Shown here: positions 12,652 through 22,965 of the stretch, piece after piece | How the letters are laid out: each line of letters opens with the position of its first letter | Numbering within the stretch: position 1 is the first letter of the stretch | Translations under genes and position numbers: made by a program | The notes under the pieces: model-generated | What the model saw: only the letters and a program-made list of their open reading frames with translations | Told to the model about the DNA's origin: nothing | Databases searched by the model: none | Assembly: GCF_018691265.1 (NCBI RefSeq) | Contig: NW_024881322.1 | Location: 310,001-374,000, forward strand | Reading direction: 5' to 3' | Length of the DNA stretch: 64,000 bases | Source: Tyto alba | Lineage: Eukaryota; Chordata; Aves; Strigiformes; Tytonidae

Positions 12652-15469
12652 TCATTAGTGCTCATTCTCTTTATAGGTAGGAAACCAAGAAGCGGTGGCA
12701 GCAGCACTCCGTACCTGCTGAAGCACAGCTGGGCTGGAGCGTGTGGAAAGCAGCTGGCACGGCCGAGTTGAGGGAAATAACGCCGTCACGGGTGGGAGGT
12801 GAGGAGTTAACAGCACGCTAAAGGAGGCCAAGGTGCAAAACCAAGGCAGTGGGAGGAAGGCGTGAAGGTCTGCAAATTCAGGAAAAAGCCCGGAGCTCAA
12901 GAACATTGTACAGATGTAGATAATGAGAGCAAACATGACAACTCAAGGAAGTCGATGTGCAATGGTGATGAAAGCAGCTGTTCTTACCCACAGAAGTATA
13001 TTTTTCTTGTGAATATTTTAAAAATAGTTCATCCATATGCATGTCACTAAGATTTCAGTTACTGAGCAATTGTCCAATGATCCAACTACTTATGCAGTTG
13101 ACAAGTACTTCTAATTTTTGTCAGCGAGCTCCTTTATTTCCCTACACCACAGCTGCTCCAAAGCACATCCTACGGTAAAGCAACACTGTCGCTGTACCTG
13201 TGGCTTGCAGTTCATTCCTACCAACTCCCATGAGGTAATCCAGACGACATGCAAACATCAGTGTTAGAATAGGCAAAAATATTTAGCAGATGAGCAGAAT
13301 TAATGATCTTCTACCCAAGATAAAGTAGTACACGCTGTGTATGCATGCACATAGGCAATTTGGTTCTACATGTACCAACTTCACTCCTTCCTCACCCGGC
13401 AAATGAAAGACATTTTGACTTTAAATTCACTTGAAGAGACATTGATCTTCTTGCCCTGTTTTCTACCTTATTATTAGGCAGCTTGACAATCAGTCCTTTT
13501 ATTTCTTCCAATGGAAAACAGAACCCTAGTTTATTGGGTTAGGTTCACCAGAGGACACAGAACAGTTCTGTAATCTAAAATGATCACACTGCTTTCATGC
13601 GTATAATCTAATTATAACATAAGAGTAGTTGCTGTTTCAGTTCATCAGTAAAAATTATTACAATTCTGTATACTTAAGACACTTGAGGATATAGAGCAAT
13701 TTTTTTTAGACCACAGTTTATTCCTTTATCCTTTGACTAATTTATTGGTTTAAGTTTCACAGGACCTTTAATTTCTAATAAGCTACAATAGGTCAGAGTA
13801 AAATGAGAATTTTTATGACCAAAAGAATTCAGAATTAAATATATAATTTAATTTTCATATTTCAAAAAGGCATTTTATTTGCTTACAGTTTAATCCTGTC
13901 TAGTTGCAGGCTGTTACATGCACTTTGGCAGTGTGACCGTAAACCAAAAAGGTTAACAACAGAACCAACTTTCCCAACCGATCTTTTTACTTGGATTGTC
14001 CCCCTACCATAACCGCGTGCAAAGAAAAGTAGCAGTGGTAATGGAAACGATCTCATTCATGTGTTGTGAATTAAATGAGAGAAACAACTTATGCAAGATT
14101 CAATTACTTTATTCAATATGTCCTCTTGGACCACGTACAACTGATGAAGTAACAGAGAATTGAAGAAATACAATTCTTTAATCTTTAGACAGAAATTAAG
14201 TTTATTTATAGACTGCCCTTGATTCTCATAACAAAGGTTCTCATAATACATGCATTGCTTGGTTAGGTATCCCTGTAAAATATGTAAAATCCTAGCTCAG
14301 CCCTGAGAGGCCAGAGCATTTCTCCACTGCGCAATGACACGTTTAGAAACGCATCAGAAGCAGTACTGCCACACTAACGGCCGTGCCAATTATTCCACTG
14401 ACTTCTTTGACAGGATAAAGTAACCCAGGCGGACCCCCAGACTGACACACCTACATCGCACTTTGCAGTACAGACCTCCTCAACCACTCGGAGACCTCAC
14501 TTCAGCTAAGCAAACAGAAGAAGGGGAGTACCTTTGTGACTTAGTAGATTTCTGCTGTCCTAAACGTGAAGAGGTACTGAACATCATCGATTCATTAATT
14601 TGAATTGCGGCCATGCAGGAGAGAATCTAGGGCTGCATATGTAGCTATGTCTGAAATTTGGAAAGGAAGGAACAAAGTGTGGAAATATTAAGAATATCTT
14701 TCCTGATTGGGTCCTCTGACCCCGTTTGACAGAAAAGTCACAAATTTAGATCCTGACCATACTCTCTAGAAACCCATGGCATGAATGTGCTGCCCCATTC
14801 CCTGCAGGCAGGTGGACAGCGCCCCGGCAGTATCTCCTCCCTTCCTCCAGACAGACGCCAGATTCCCACGTGCTCTGGAAATCCAGCACGCAAAAGGATG
14901 AGATGGAGGAAATATGCAGCTCTGCATTGCTACCCTGCACCCCGCAGTACAGCTCTGCCTTCTGCCACGACAGACATCTATTAAAGAGCAAATTAGTTTG
15001 GCTGGAAGAATTAGCAGTTCCCAACTCCCAGAAGGCAATCCAAGACACGAGGGCTCACAGAAACAGTGCTACCTTCCTCCTCGCTGCCTTCCCCCTCATC
15101 TCAGGCTATTTACCTGAGCTGCTTTCATATGCATGCCTCTTTTGCCTTCTTCAACTTTTAGTAATAAGCAAACCCCAAGTCAGTAAACCAGAATATGATG
15201 CAGGAGAGATAATGAGCTCCAGAATTTCCTTTTCCAAGGAGCCAAAATTCCTGGTCTCACCCTTCCGGTAGCAAATGAGAATCTTGCTGGAGGATGTCCT
15301 GCCTCAAATCAGGTGGGTTTTTTGAGGTTTCATCTCTTGATTCCCTTCCAAATAGAATCAAATTTCAAGACAGGCTACCCTAGACAATAAACTCTGTCAA
15401 ACTTCCATGATTTAAGTTTAGTAATCCTTCTCCTCCCTACTCTTCTCTTGGCTCGGTTTTTACATATAG
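12652..15469. other. AT-rich non-coding stretch
   Basis: No supported gene. A minus-strand segment at 14,451-14,505 has a strong acceptor (CCCCTTCTTCTGTTTGCTTAG reads mostly pyrimidine) and a weak GTGTGT donor, without a useful frame. Otherwise I see only scattered short frames. Confidence 0.4.
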
Positions 15470-15536
15470 CCAAGAGGAAAAATCCTGCTCATCATCAGCA
15501 ACAGGGAAGCCAAGAGAGGATATATGCCTACCACAG
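15470..15536 (+). other. Splice-flanked 67-bp exon candidate
   Basis: On the plus strand a pyrimidine-rich acceptor (CTCTTGGCTCGGTTTTTACATATAG with short interruptions) precedes 67 bases ending CACAG, followed by a consensus GTATGT donor. All three frames are open, so coding status cannot be judged; one reads GKILLIISNREAKRGYMPTT. It is opposite in strand to the CpG-island donors, so it would belong to a different transcript or an antisense lncRNA. It may be a chance pseudo-exon. Confidence 0.22.
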
Positions 15537-15773
15537 GTATGTGTTATTCTGCAAGCTTCTTTACGGAACACCAGTATCTGTTATCACTAACAACTTTCTC
15601 CCATTCACCTTTTTTAAAAAAAAGCAGCAACCAACCATATACTGAACAAGGGAAGTACAATACGCACGTCCGTGAAAGCACGACTTCAGATGTCCCACTA
15701 CCGTAAATTCCTCAAAAAAATACCTGAAGAAACCTGTCTGCAGGGTAAGCAGCCTTCAGCGAAAGCGGATTCA

Positions 15774-15815
15774 CTTTTTCCAAACTCCCCCGTTTTGGGG
15801 GGAGTTTGGAAAAAG
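15774..15815. repeat. Perfect 18-bp inverted repeat, 6-nt loop
   Basis: The left arm CTTTTTCCAAACTCCCCC (15,774-15,791) is followed by a GTTTTG loop and the exact reverse complement GGGGGAGTTTGGAAAAAG (15,798-15,815). There are no mismatches, and the bases outside do not pair further. The stem is shorter than a typical animal pre-miRNA. No flanking target-site duplication of a MITE was recognised. Confidence 0.95.
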
Positions 15816-15829
15816 CATACACATTGTCC

Positions 15830-17450
15830 TCCCATAACAGGAAATGATCAGATAATAAAATTAATGCTGTAGCATAGAAAAGAGTGAACAAAAACACTGC
15901 CACCACTTTCTACTCAGCAGAAGAACATTCCCACACAGGAAAAGGAGATAGCACAATAAATTTGACTTTACATAATGACTTGGATATGCAAAGAATTTCA
16001 AAAGCACTGAACAATTTGAAGTAGCCAGGATGTGCTCAACACCAGCTCATGCAAGACTTGATCCAAAACACACTAAAAATCAATGGGAGATTTTCCATCG
16101 ACTCTCGCAGACTTTGGTTTGAGCCCTTTCAGCTCTGAACATCAGAGTCCACAGTGAAAAGCCGATGCAAACCACAGCTAAATCTTCCCTCTTCCAACAT
16201 GGAGCCATAGGACGTTTACATTTCCTCGGGACCATCCAGCAGCAGCGCCCTTCGTTTCACAACCAGTAGGTCAGGACTAAATTATTCCATCATTAGCGAG
16301 TAACAATGGAACACACCAGCTCATCCAAAGGTCACCAATTCAAATAAACTGAAGGAAGGCTGAGACTAATTTAAGGGTCCCAGGACTAATAGGAAGGGTG
16401 ATTCTGAGCCAGTTAGTAAATTAAAAAAAAAACAACAAAACAAAACAAAACAAAAAAAAACACTTGTGAGGAAGGAAGTAGTCATATCCAGTTTCACAAA
16501 ACTTTTGTTGTTATTGTGCCTTAAACAGCTGTTCTGTGAGAAAATGAATGGCTATACCTTCCAGTGAGTTAGTGCAGCTTCTTCACTTCAAAAAAGACTA
16601 TTTAAATAGTTGTATTATTTACAGTCCAGAGAAAGGGAGAGAACTCAAGCCTCCCACTGTAAGGCAATACTGCTAACTAATACAATTGCATTGATTATGA
16701 TAAAGTCTCCTGAAAATTACCTTGTTACTACAGAAATTTCTTATAAAGAGCAAACCTTTTGCTCTCTTTTTTTTTTTTTTTTTTCCCTCAAAATGTTTAT
16801 TCAGAAGTTGGAAAACAGGAACCAGAAAATCTAGTAAATGGTCTCAACACACAAGTAGTACTGAACTGTAAAAGGAAAACAAACCATTTTATAAAAAGAT
16901 CCACAGTCTATCAATTATGCAAACATATATTTACAACAGACTAAGGTTTGTAAATAAAAGCTAAATATATTACTGTAACTAGCAGATGGCTCAGTCTGAG
17001 CATATGAATTTTGTGTTAAGTTAAAATATTAAAGAGGAACATGCATATACAGCAGGGGTAAAAAACCCCAACCCAAATAATCTCATCCTCCCTCCTGAGA
17101 CAGAGCTGGTATTTATTACAGCATTTTTAACCTGGGTTTCTCCTTCCACCGCCTGGCTCCCGGGAGTGCCAACAGGTTTTGGGGGGCCGGGGGGTCTACC
17201 CGGCTCCTGCCGCTGCCCGGCGCAGGTGCGACCGGCAAATGGCTCCTGCAGGCTGACAATTTTCCCTTCTGCTTTTTACTCCTACGCTGCCCGATCAATC
17301 CACCCACCGCAGCTTTCAAGCCTTCCCCTTCTCTATTTAGTTAACAATTAACACCTTGGGCTTTTTAACTTCACGGATTTCTGTTGTCGTCGCCGCTTTA
17401 GAAAGTCAAATAAAACTTCAAGGGACAAACTCCTAACGGGGAAATACCGC
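15830..17450. other. AT-rich flank of CpG island 1
   Basis: Contains an A/C simple repeat at about 16,421-16,460 and a T run at about 16,768-16,786. The sequence becomes GC-richer after about 17,150, approaching the island. No supported exon. Confidence 0.45.
16421..16460. repeat. A-rich CAAA/CAAAA simple repeat
   Basis: A-rich tract interrupted by single C residues at short intervals on the plus strand. Simple sequence, no gene. Confidence 0.85.
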
Positions 17451-17507
17451 CGATGTTGCAAACACAAATAAATAAGGAAGCGCCGGCAGCCACGCACCCC
17501 GCCGGCT

Positions 17508-17526
17508 CCCCCCCCCCCCCCCCCCC
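17508..17526. repeat. C19 homopolymer
   Basis: Nineteen consecutive C on the plus strand at the low edge of CpG island 1. It is likely length-variable and prone to sequencing error. Confidence 0.95.
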
Positions 17527-17542
17527 GGCACCGCCGACCCCC

Positions 17543-17632
17543 GCGGGGACGGATACCCGAGCGGGGACGGATGCCCGAGCGGGGACGGATGCCCGAGCGG
17601 GGACGGATGCCCGAGCGGGGACGGATGCCGCA
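17543..17632. repeat. 18-bp minisatellite, 5 copies
   Basis: Five head-to-tail copies of GCGGGGACGGATGCCCGA. The first copy has ATACCC in place of ATGCCC and the last ends GCCGCA. The unit is a multiple of three, so open frames run through it on both strands with a repeating hexapeptide (PERGRM on plus). No start context or splice evidence supports translation. Confidence 0.95.
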
Positions 17633-17902
17633 ATCCCCGCCCCGCCGGGCCGGGCCGGGCCGCCGCTCGCCCCCCGCCGCCCCCGGCCGCCGCGGGCGGT
17701 TCCCGTTCCCCGACGGGCGGTTCCCGTTCCCGTTCCGTTCCCCGACGGGCCGCCGCAGCGCTCCCTCCGACAGCGTTTGCGCGCCGGCCGCCGCCGCCGC
17801 TATAACCCGCAGCCCCCGGGGGGACGGGGGGCAGCGCGGCGCGCCCCGGGACGCCGGCCCGCGGAGCCGGCCCCCGCCGAGGCGGGAGCGCGGGCGACTT
17901 AC

Positions 17903-18089
17903 CGGCGGAGCGGCGCGGCGCGGAGCGGCGCGGATCCCCGCGTCCCTCCCTCCCTCCCTCCCTCCCTCCCGGCAGCCGCCGTCTGGCTGCGGACGTGACC
18001 CGGATTCCCCCCGCCGCCTCCTCCCGTGGGGCCGCGCACACGCCGCGCGGCTCTGCGCACCCCCCGCCGGCCCCGCCCGCCGCCGCTCA
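17903..18089 (-). other. Candidate 5' non-coding exon, donor at 17,903
   Basis: On the minus strand CTCCGCCG is followed by GTAAGTCGC, a near-perfect splice donor, inside CpG island 1. No ATG occurs on the minus strand between here and the next donor upstream at 18,091, so this would be untranslated leader. The upstream limit shown is arbitrary because no TSS can be placed. Confidence 0.4.
17943..17970. repeat. CCCT tandem repeat
   Basis: About seven CCCT/CCTC units on the plus strand. The G-rich complement on the minus strand has the spacing of a potential G-quadruplex. It lies within the inferred 5' exon of the minus-strand transcript. Confidence 0.9.
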
Positions 18090-18090
18090 C

Positions 18091-18140
18091 CTCCGGCCGC
18101 GCCGACCCGCCTCGCCTCCGCGCCCCTCCGCGCGTTACGC
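18091..18140 (-). other. Second minus-strand donor in CpG island 1
   Basis: The minus strand reads GCGGCCGGAG then GTGAGCGGCG, a good donor 188 bp upstream of the one at 17,903. This suggests alternative first exons or alternative donors from one promoter. The upstream boundary is arbitrary. Confidence 0.3.
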
Positions 18141-18145
18141 AACGC
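18132..18145. promoter_or_regulatory. Near-palindromic GCGTTACGCAACGC element
   Basis: An imperfect palindrome in the core of CpG island 1. It resembles a C/EBP-type TTRCGCAA site or compact GTTAC/GCAAC half-sites. This is motif resemblance only. Confidence 0.3.
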
Positions 18146-19217
18146 GCCCCGCGGCCCCTCCGCGCCGCGGAGAGGAGGGTCGGCGGGAGGCGGAGGGAAA
18201 CCGCGGCGGAGCCGGAGCCGGAGCCGAAACCGCCCCCGGCGGCCGCTGGGGCCGCCGCTGGGGCCGGCGCCCGCGGGCGGCCGGGATCCCCCTCCCACGC
18301 CGCGGCACGGCGGGCGGTGCCCGGGCGGGGCGGGCCCCGGGGCGCCGCCGGGTCACCCCTTCTGCCCCCCGGGGCCGGGCGGCGAGCGGCGGGCGGGGGG
18401 AGCCGCGGAGCTTATTAAAATCCCGCGGCGGTAACAGCGCAACGTGCGGCCGCGGGTCGCCCTGACGGAGGGGCGGGGGCGGAGGAGGAGGAGGGCGAGG
18501 GGTCCCCCGTGGCCAGAGGCTGAAGGCGGTGGACCCCGCTAGCAACTCTCCGCAGGCAGGGAGGCCGTGGCTCAGCCTCCAGAAGCGGGCACCCAGGCCA
18601 GCCGCGGCTTTGGGCAAACAGTCAAAGGGCTTTTTGGTGGCACCTTCTCCATCCTGGCGGGCTGCCCGGTTTTTTACCGCACGCCTTTCCCAGGGAGGCC
18701 GTGGCGGGCACGCCGCACCTCGAGGCCTCCGTCGTCGCGGGGGTTCAGGCGGCCTTGGCGGGTCCCACCTCCGCAGGGACGCCCGGCGCGGGGGTCTCCC
18801 CTTGCCCCCGCTCCTCTGGGTTTGGGGAGCCAGCCCAGCCCCGGGTGTGAGGGCGGGTGGGCAAGCAGCCGCCCCGTGTGGGAGCCGGCAGGGATGGGGC
18901 TGGCCGTAACCAACGCGCCCCCTCCGGCAGGAAAGCGGAGGCCGGTGGGCCTCTGGCCTCAAAGCTGGGGGAAACTGAGTCCCAGAAACACAACCGCCGC
19001 ACGTCAGCCCAGCACAAATGCTGCTGCTTGCTCGTAGCAAGGCAGGCAGTTTTGGGAGGCCATACATTCCCTGGCCCTCAGTCACGCTCAGAAGGATGCG
19101 CTAGGGAAAGGATGACAGGACATCCCCGCCGCCCGTCTCTAATTCCTGAGGCAGGGAAAGCAAGGAAGGAGAGGGAGGTACCCGGAGTCTCATTAACAGC
19201 TATCAGCCTGAGCGAGT

Positions 19218-19226
19218 AAGATGGCG
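19218..19226 (+). promoter_or_regulatory. YY1-like AAGATGGCG site
   Basis: Matches the YY1 core often found just downstream of vertebrate transcription starts. The ATG opens a 13-codon frame ending in TGA. It lies a few hundred bases outside CpG island 1 on the plus-strand side, which weakens the case. Confidence 0.2.
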
Positions 19227-22164
19227 TCTGAAGTAACAGGCGCGAAAGCAATAGCTACTTGAAAGAATAAGATCGGTTTGTTTTTCCTTAAGGAATTACA
19301 GGAATATTAAACCCTTCTTGCAGTTATAAATCATTTAATGCAAATCATTTAATCCAAACAGAATTTTTACAGGCTCATGAGGCTCACTCGTTTTGCCAAG
19401 AGTGAGTCATGTACAAATAAAATGAAACCAACAAAGAAAAGAGCTCTCATACCATGTGTATGTGGGTGATCCTTTGAAAAACTTGTAATTATTTTTTTAA
19501 CTCTACCACAGCCAGGAAGACAGGTTTGTGAAGCAAGAGTGAACCTTGATGACTGAGCTGTAGCCCATCGACTTGTAGTTTTTCCTTTCCCCAGAAAGTA
19601 ACACAACAGGTCCCTTGTCAGGCCAACAACAGCGACAGCGTGACTAACGTTATCGGCGGCCCCTCAAAGGCCGCGGTTTCAGACCAAGCTGTGTACTGAC
19701 ATACTGAGGAAGCAAGAGACTTTTCCAAAAAAATGAAAATAATGCTAAGTGATTAATACTTAGTAAAAGAATGCAGTAGGCTGTTAATCCCTTGCTTGCG
19801 GGTTAGTTAAGGACATGAGTTAAACTTCATTCTTCACTCCCCATGTCATAAATATGTTCTGCTAAACACAGAGCACAGCATGAGCCGGTGGCGTGGTGAG
19901 GCACTGCTCTGAAATGACTAAAATGCAAGGACACAAAGCCATGTGACGGTGAGAATGGGAGCCTTAAAATGTGTCATCATCCCTGCCCGGGAAGCTGGTC
20001 CGAACACCATCCACTGGCGGCAACAGCAAATACGTGTGGATCCCAGCGAGGTACGGCTTCCTGGGATGTTCTGATGCTAACTCCCGCATCATTTGGAGGA
20101 GATAGGTCAGAGTATCTCAGAGCGCTCCTCTAGCCACCTACTTTGCCTTTTAACGCGTGGACAGATTCTCCTGGGTCCTTGCACGACCACAGTCTCCCTT
20201 CCACCCGCTTGGCCAGAAGATGACACCGCACATGGGCTGTGAGCCCCCCGTGTGCAGCAGGGCAGAAGCGGGGAAGGAGTCCAACAGCATTTTGGTAACA
20301 AGTCGAGGGGTTGGACTTAGGGACAGGTCAGCTGCCCAGGTCCAGCATGCGGTGTGGACACCAGTGGAGCAGAGGGCCCCAGATTTAGGCAACCCAGGAC
20401 CCCGGCCCCTCTGGGACAGTCGCTACCGATGGCCCCTGCCAGTGCCTGGACCGGCACTCCCGCCTGGCAGAAAGAGAGGTCCCTCGGTTCCCTTCGGGGC
20501 TCTGAGGGAACCTCTGCTTGCCCTGTTGCTACCGGGAATGTGCTGTGCCTACCACGGAGTCACATAAATGCTTTTCTTCCACCGAGACCATGAGGCGGGG
20601 GTTCGGGACAACTACGGGGCACGTCGACCCTGCGCTACCTGCACTGCCCGACGGGCAGCAGGCACTGAAGATGGAGGGGGCATGTACCTTGTACAGCCAG
20701 GAAAGTAATTTTCCTCCTCCCTGAGAACAGAAGTTCAGGTCATCTACAGGCATAAGCCCCTGCCGCGTCAGATACCCACAGGCCGTGACTTTGTTCACAA
20801 ATACAGGAGTCAGAAACTTCCTTCAGCTAAAAAACAACCTAACACCGATCTCATCAAATGACTGAGAGCTGGACCAGGAGCACATAGGATGTCATCAGCT
20901 CTGAGATGAGCCGGAAGAGAATCTGTACGTCTTTCAGGGCATAAGGCTCTTGTCAGTGAAGCAGTATTTTTTCTTTCACATTTTAACACAACATAACTTG
21001 GTACCTCGGTCGATTTCAGCTTTTTATCCCTTATTGCTCTCAAGTTACTTTTCCTCCTAAGTATTTTTTGTCTGGCTTTCATACCTTGGGGACGGGCAGG
21101 CAAGGGAGAACTTTAGCTCAGCTGGGCTTTCTGATGGAAATGGACATCCTGCATCTGCCATCAACTGGCAGATTTCCTTGTTACCGGTTCTTTCAATTGT
21201 TTTTCCCTGTGGACCTTTGATTTTAGAATGGTTGCTTGGCAAAACAGTTCAAATACAAATGACTTTGTGTTTTTCTCAGAAGTATTACAGACCTCATCTG
21301 TTCTTTTTTGAGGAGGGCTGTTACTAATTTGTTTACAAGTAGGCAGGCAGATAGTACAGGCCGTGAAACATGGGCTAAGGAAGCAGCTGAATCACTTCAC
21401 CACCCAGCACACATTATCTGGTGGACAGCAGAGTCCCTAATCACTTTCCGAAGGAAGGTCTTACAAAACATGCAGATTCTCTTATTCCTTGCAATTTCTC
21501 GGGCATTTTATTTCCTCAGTCCTCTGAAATAGCATGTGCTACAGTGCGCGGGAAAGTGGGGATTGGAGACAAAACCAGTTATGGTAAAGCAGCACCAAGT
21601 GTCAGCAGTTCAAGATCACTATGGAGTCTGCTGATTAAATGAGAACCTCACTTTTTGGCAAAGGGAATCCAAACCATTTTGTTTTAAAAACCTTACAAGG
21701 AATGTGGAAGTCAGGAAGCATACATGTCCCTTTTCATTTTTTAGACTACCAGTAGTGAACCAGCACAGCAGGAAAGGGTCCTGTGTGGGTCCCTCTTTAA
21801 ACCACAGATAACCAGTGCTTATAGACATAACAAAACTACCAGGCAGTTGGTGAATACAATGACTTTAGATTAATTTCCATTTATTCTTAGTGACAGCTGA
21901 GGCTAATCTTCTCCAAATGCCATGAAAGACTTCAAAACATTTTGATGTTAACTGAAGGTATTTGGCCAACATCCTCTAGTCTTTGTCTGGGGCAAACATC
22001 CATTTCCTGCAAAAAACCTGGTAATAAACCACTAATACTATTTACTGTTTAATTCTTTTCCTCTTCAATTTCCATTCTACCATACAGCATATTATATGTC
22101 TGTTTCAAGATTTCTGGGAAACCTAAAAAATAGCCTAACTTAATAATACTTTGTTTTTTCACAG

Positions 22165-22257
22165 AGATCTAATTCCATCCTGCCATCAGAATTTGAGGGG
22201 AACCACAATGGATGCGTGAGAACAGAAGAGAAATTGAATGAAGGTTGTGACAAATAG
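22165..22257 (+). other. Candidate terminal exon, 30 codons plus stop
   Basis: A pyrimidine-rich acceptor (ACTTTGTTTTTTCACAG) is followed in phase 0 by an open frame RSNSILPSEFEGNHNGCVRT and onward, with a TAG stop at 22,255-22,257 and an AATAAA at 22,266-22,271. The peptide is hydrophilic and not recognised. The poly(A) signal is too close to the stop for a normal 3' UTR, and AATAAA is common in AT-rich DNA. Confidence 0.15.
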
Positions 22258-22799
22258 GGAAGAAAAATAAATAACCAGAAGGACAGCAAAAGAGAGAGAA
22301 ACAAACCTAGAGGCACAATCTAACCTCCAATGCACAGTTCATATCCATTTTTGATCTTCCATGTGAAAACACAGCAGGGAATTTTTTTCAAGTTATGCAG
22401 GGATGCACATGGCACAGGACATTAGTGCTCGGTCCATAAAACCCAATGAACAAGGGCAAAAAAACCCCTGAACTGCAAGAAAAACAGCAAGATTAGGTTA
22501 TCGCCAAACATTATTTTTCAGATCTGTGTGCCTAAACCACACAACGAAGTACTGAGGAAAACAGTCTTAGCCTTCCTGCACTGAAGCAGGCTTCCAGACT
22601 CGGTAGGAATTTGTGCATATTCTTCTTTTTATTGCAGAAGCTGTTTTACTAAAAAAGGCTATTTGGACTGCCATCAAAGGATGATGTGGAGGTTCAAGAA
22701 AGTTCAAAATGGATCAGACAATTTATGGTCGATAAGTCTATTGATGGCTAGTAAACACGATGATGCAATCCAGTGAAATCTCTGGCTCAGGAAATTCCC

Positions 22800-22965
22800 A
22801 TAACCTCTGCCAGAAGTTAGGAAATCCTACACTTGTCCTATTTCTTCCAGTCTTTCTGCAAGCATCCTCTGCTCGTCAGAGTCAGTCAAGGGCGACCAGG
22901 CTAGATGGACTACTGGAGTAAACAAAAGCAGCAGTTCGTACTTCTTACGCTCTGAAGAGGTGATC
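22800..22965 (+). mobile_element. Ancient CR1-like 3'-end fragment
   Basis: Diverged but ordered matches to the 3' end shared by old amniote CR1 elements: a GCAAGCATC block, then TCAGAGTCAG, then AGGCTAGATGGAC with a degenerate tact(g)gag, then a CAGT-ttcgtacttcttac block resembling the usual cagtatggc-attcttatg terminus. The resemblance is from memory of the family, and no alignment was run. Confidence 0.6.

Larger units (their letters stand above)
17455..18960. promoter_or_regulatory. CpG island 1, probable promoter
   Basis: Composition changes sharply from AT-rich to dense C+G with abundant CpG, and fades after about 18,960. Inside are Sp1/KLF-type boxes (CGGGCGGGGCGGGCC near 18,325), a C19 run, a CCCT repeat and an 18-bp tandem repeat. 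There is no obvious TATA box. Two minus-strand splice donors lie within (17,903 and 18,091). CpG islands of this size in vertebrates usually mark promoters, so I infer transcription starting here and running toward lower coordinates; plus-strand transcription cannot be excluded. Long open frames across the island arise from its lack of A/T and should not be read as proteins. Confidence 0.8.
18961..22799. other. Non-coding, mixed composition
   Basis: Moderately GC-rich around 20,100-20,720 with overlapping open frames on both strands, otherwise AT-rich. A possible YY1-type AAGATGGCG lies at 19,218-19,226 and begins a 13-codon frame. A plus-strand segment at 22,165-22,257 is listed separately. 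No recognised gene. Confidence 0.4.

Noticed and set aside
17348..18298. Minus-strand open frame of 316 codons, and plus frames of 181-287 codons opposite it
   Set aside because: All are products of CpG island 1 composition and the 18-bp array. They are Arg/Pro/Gly-rich, mutually overlapping and without recognisable domains.
18135..19085. Second 316-codon minus-strand frame
   Set aside because: Same composition argument; it crosses the end of the CpG island and has no domain.
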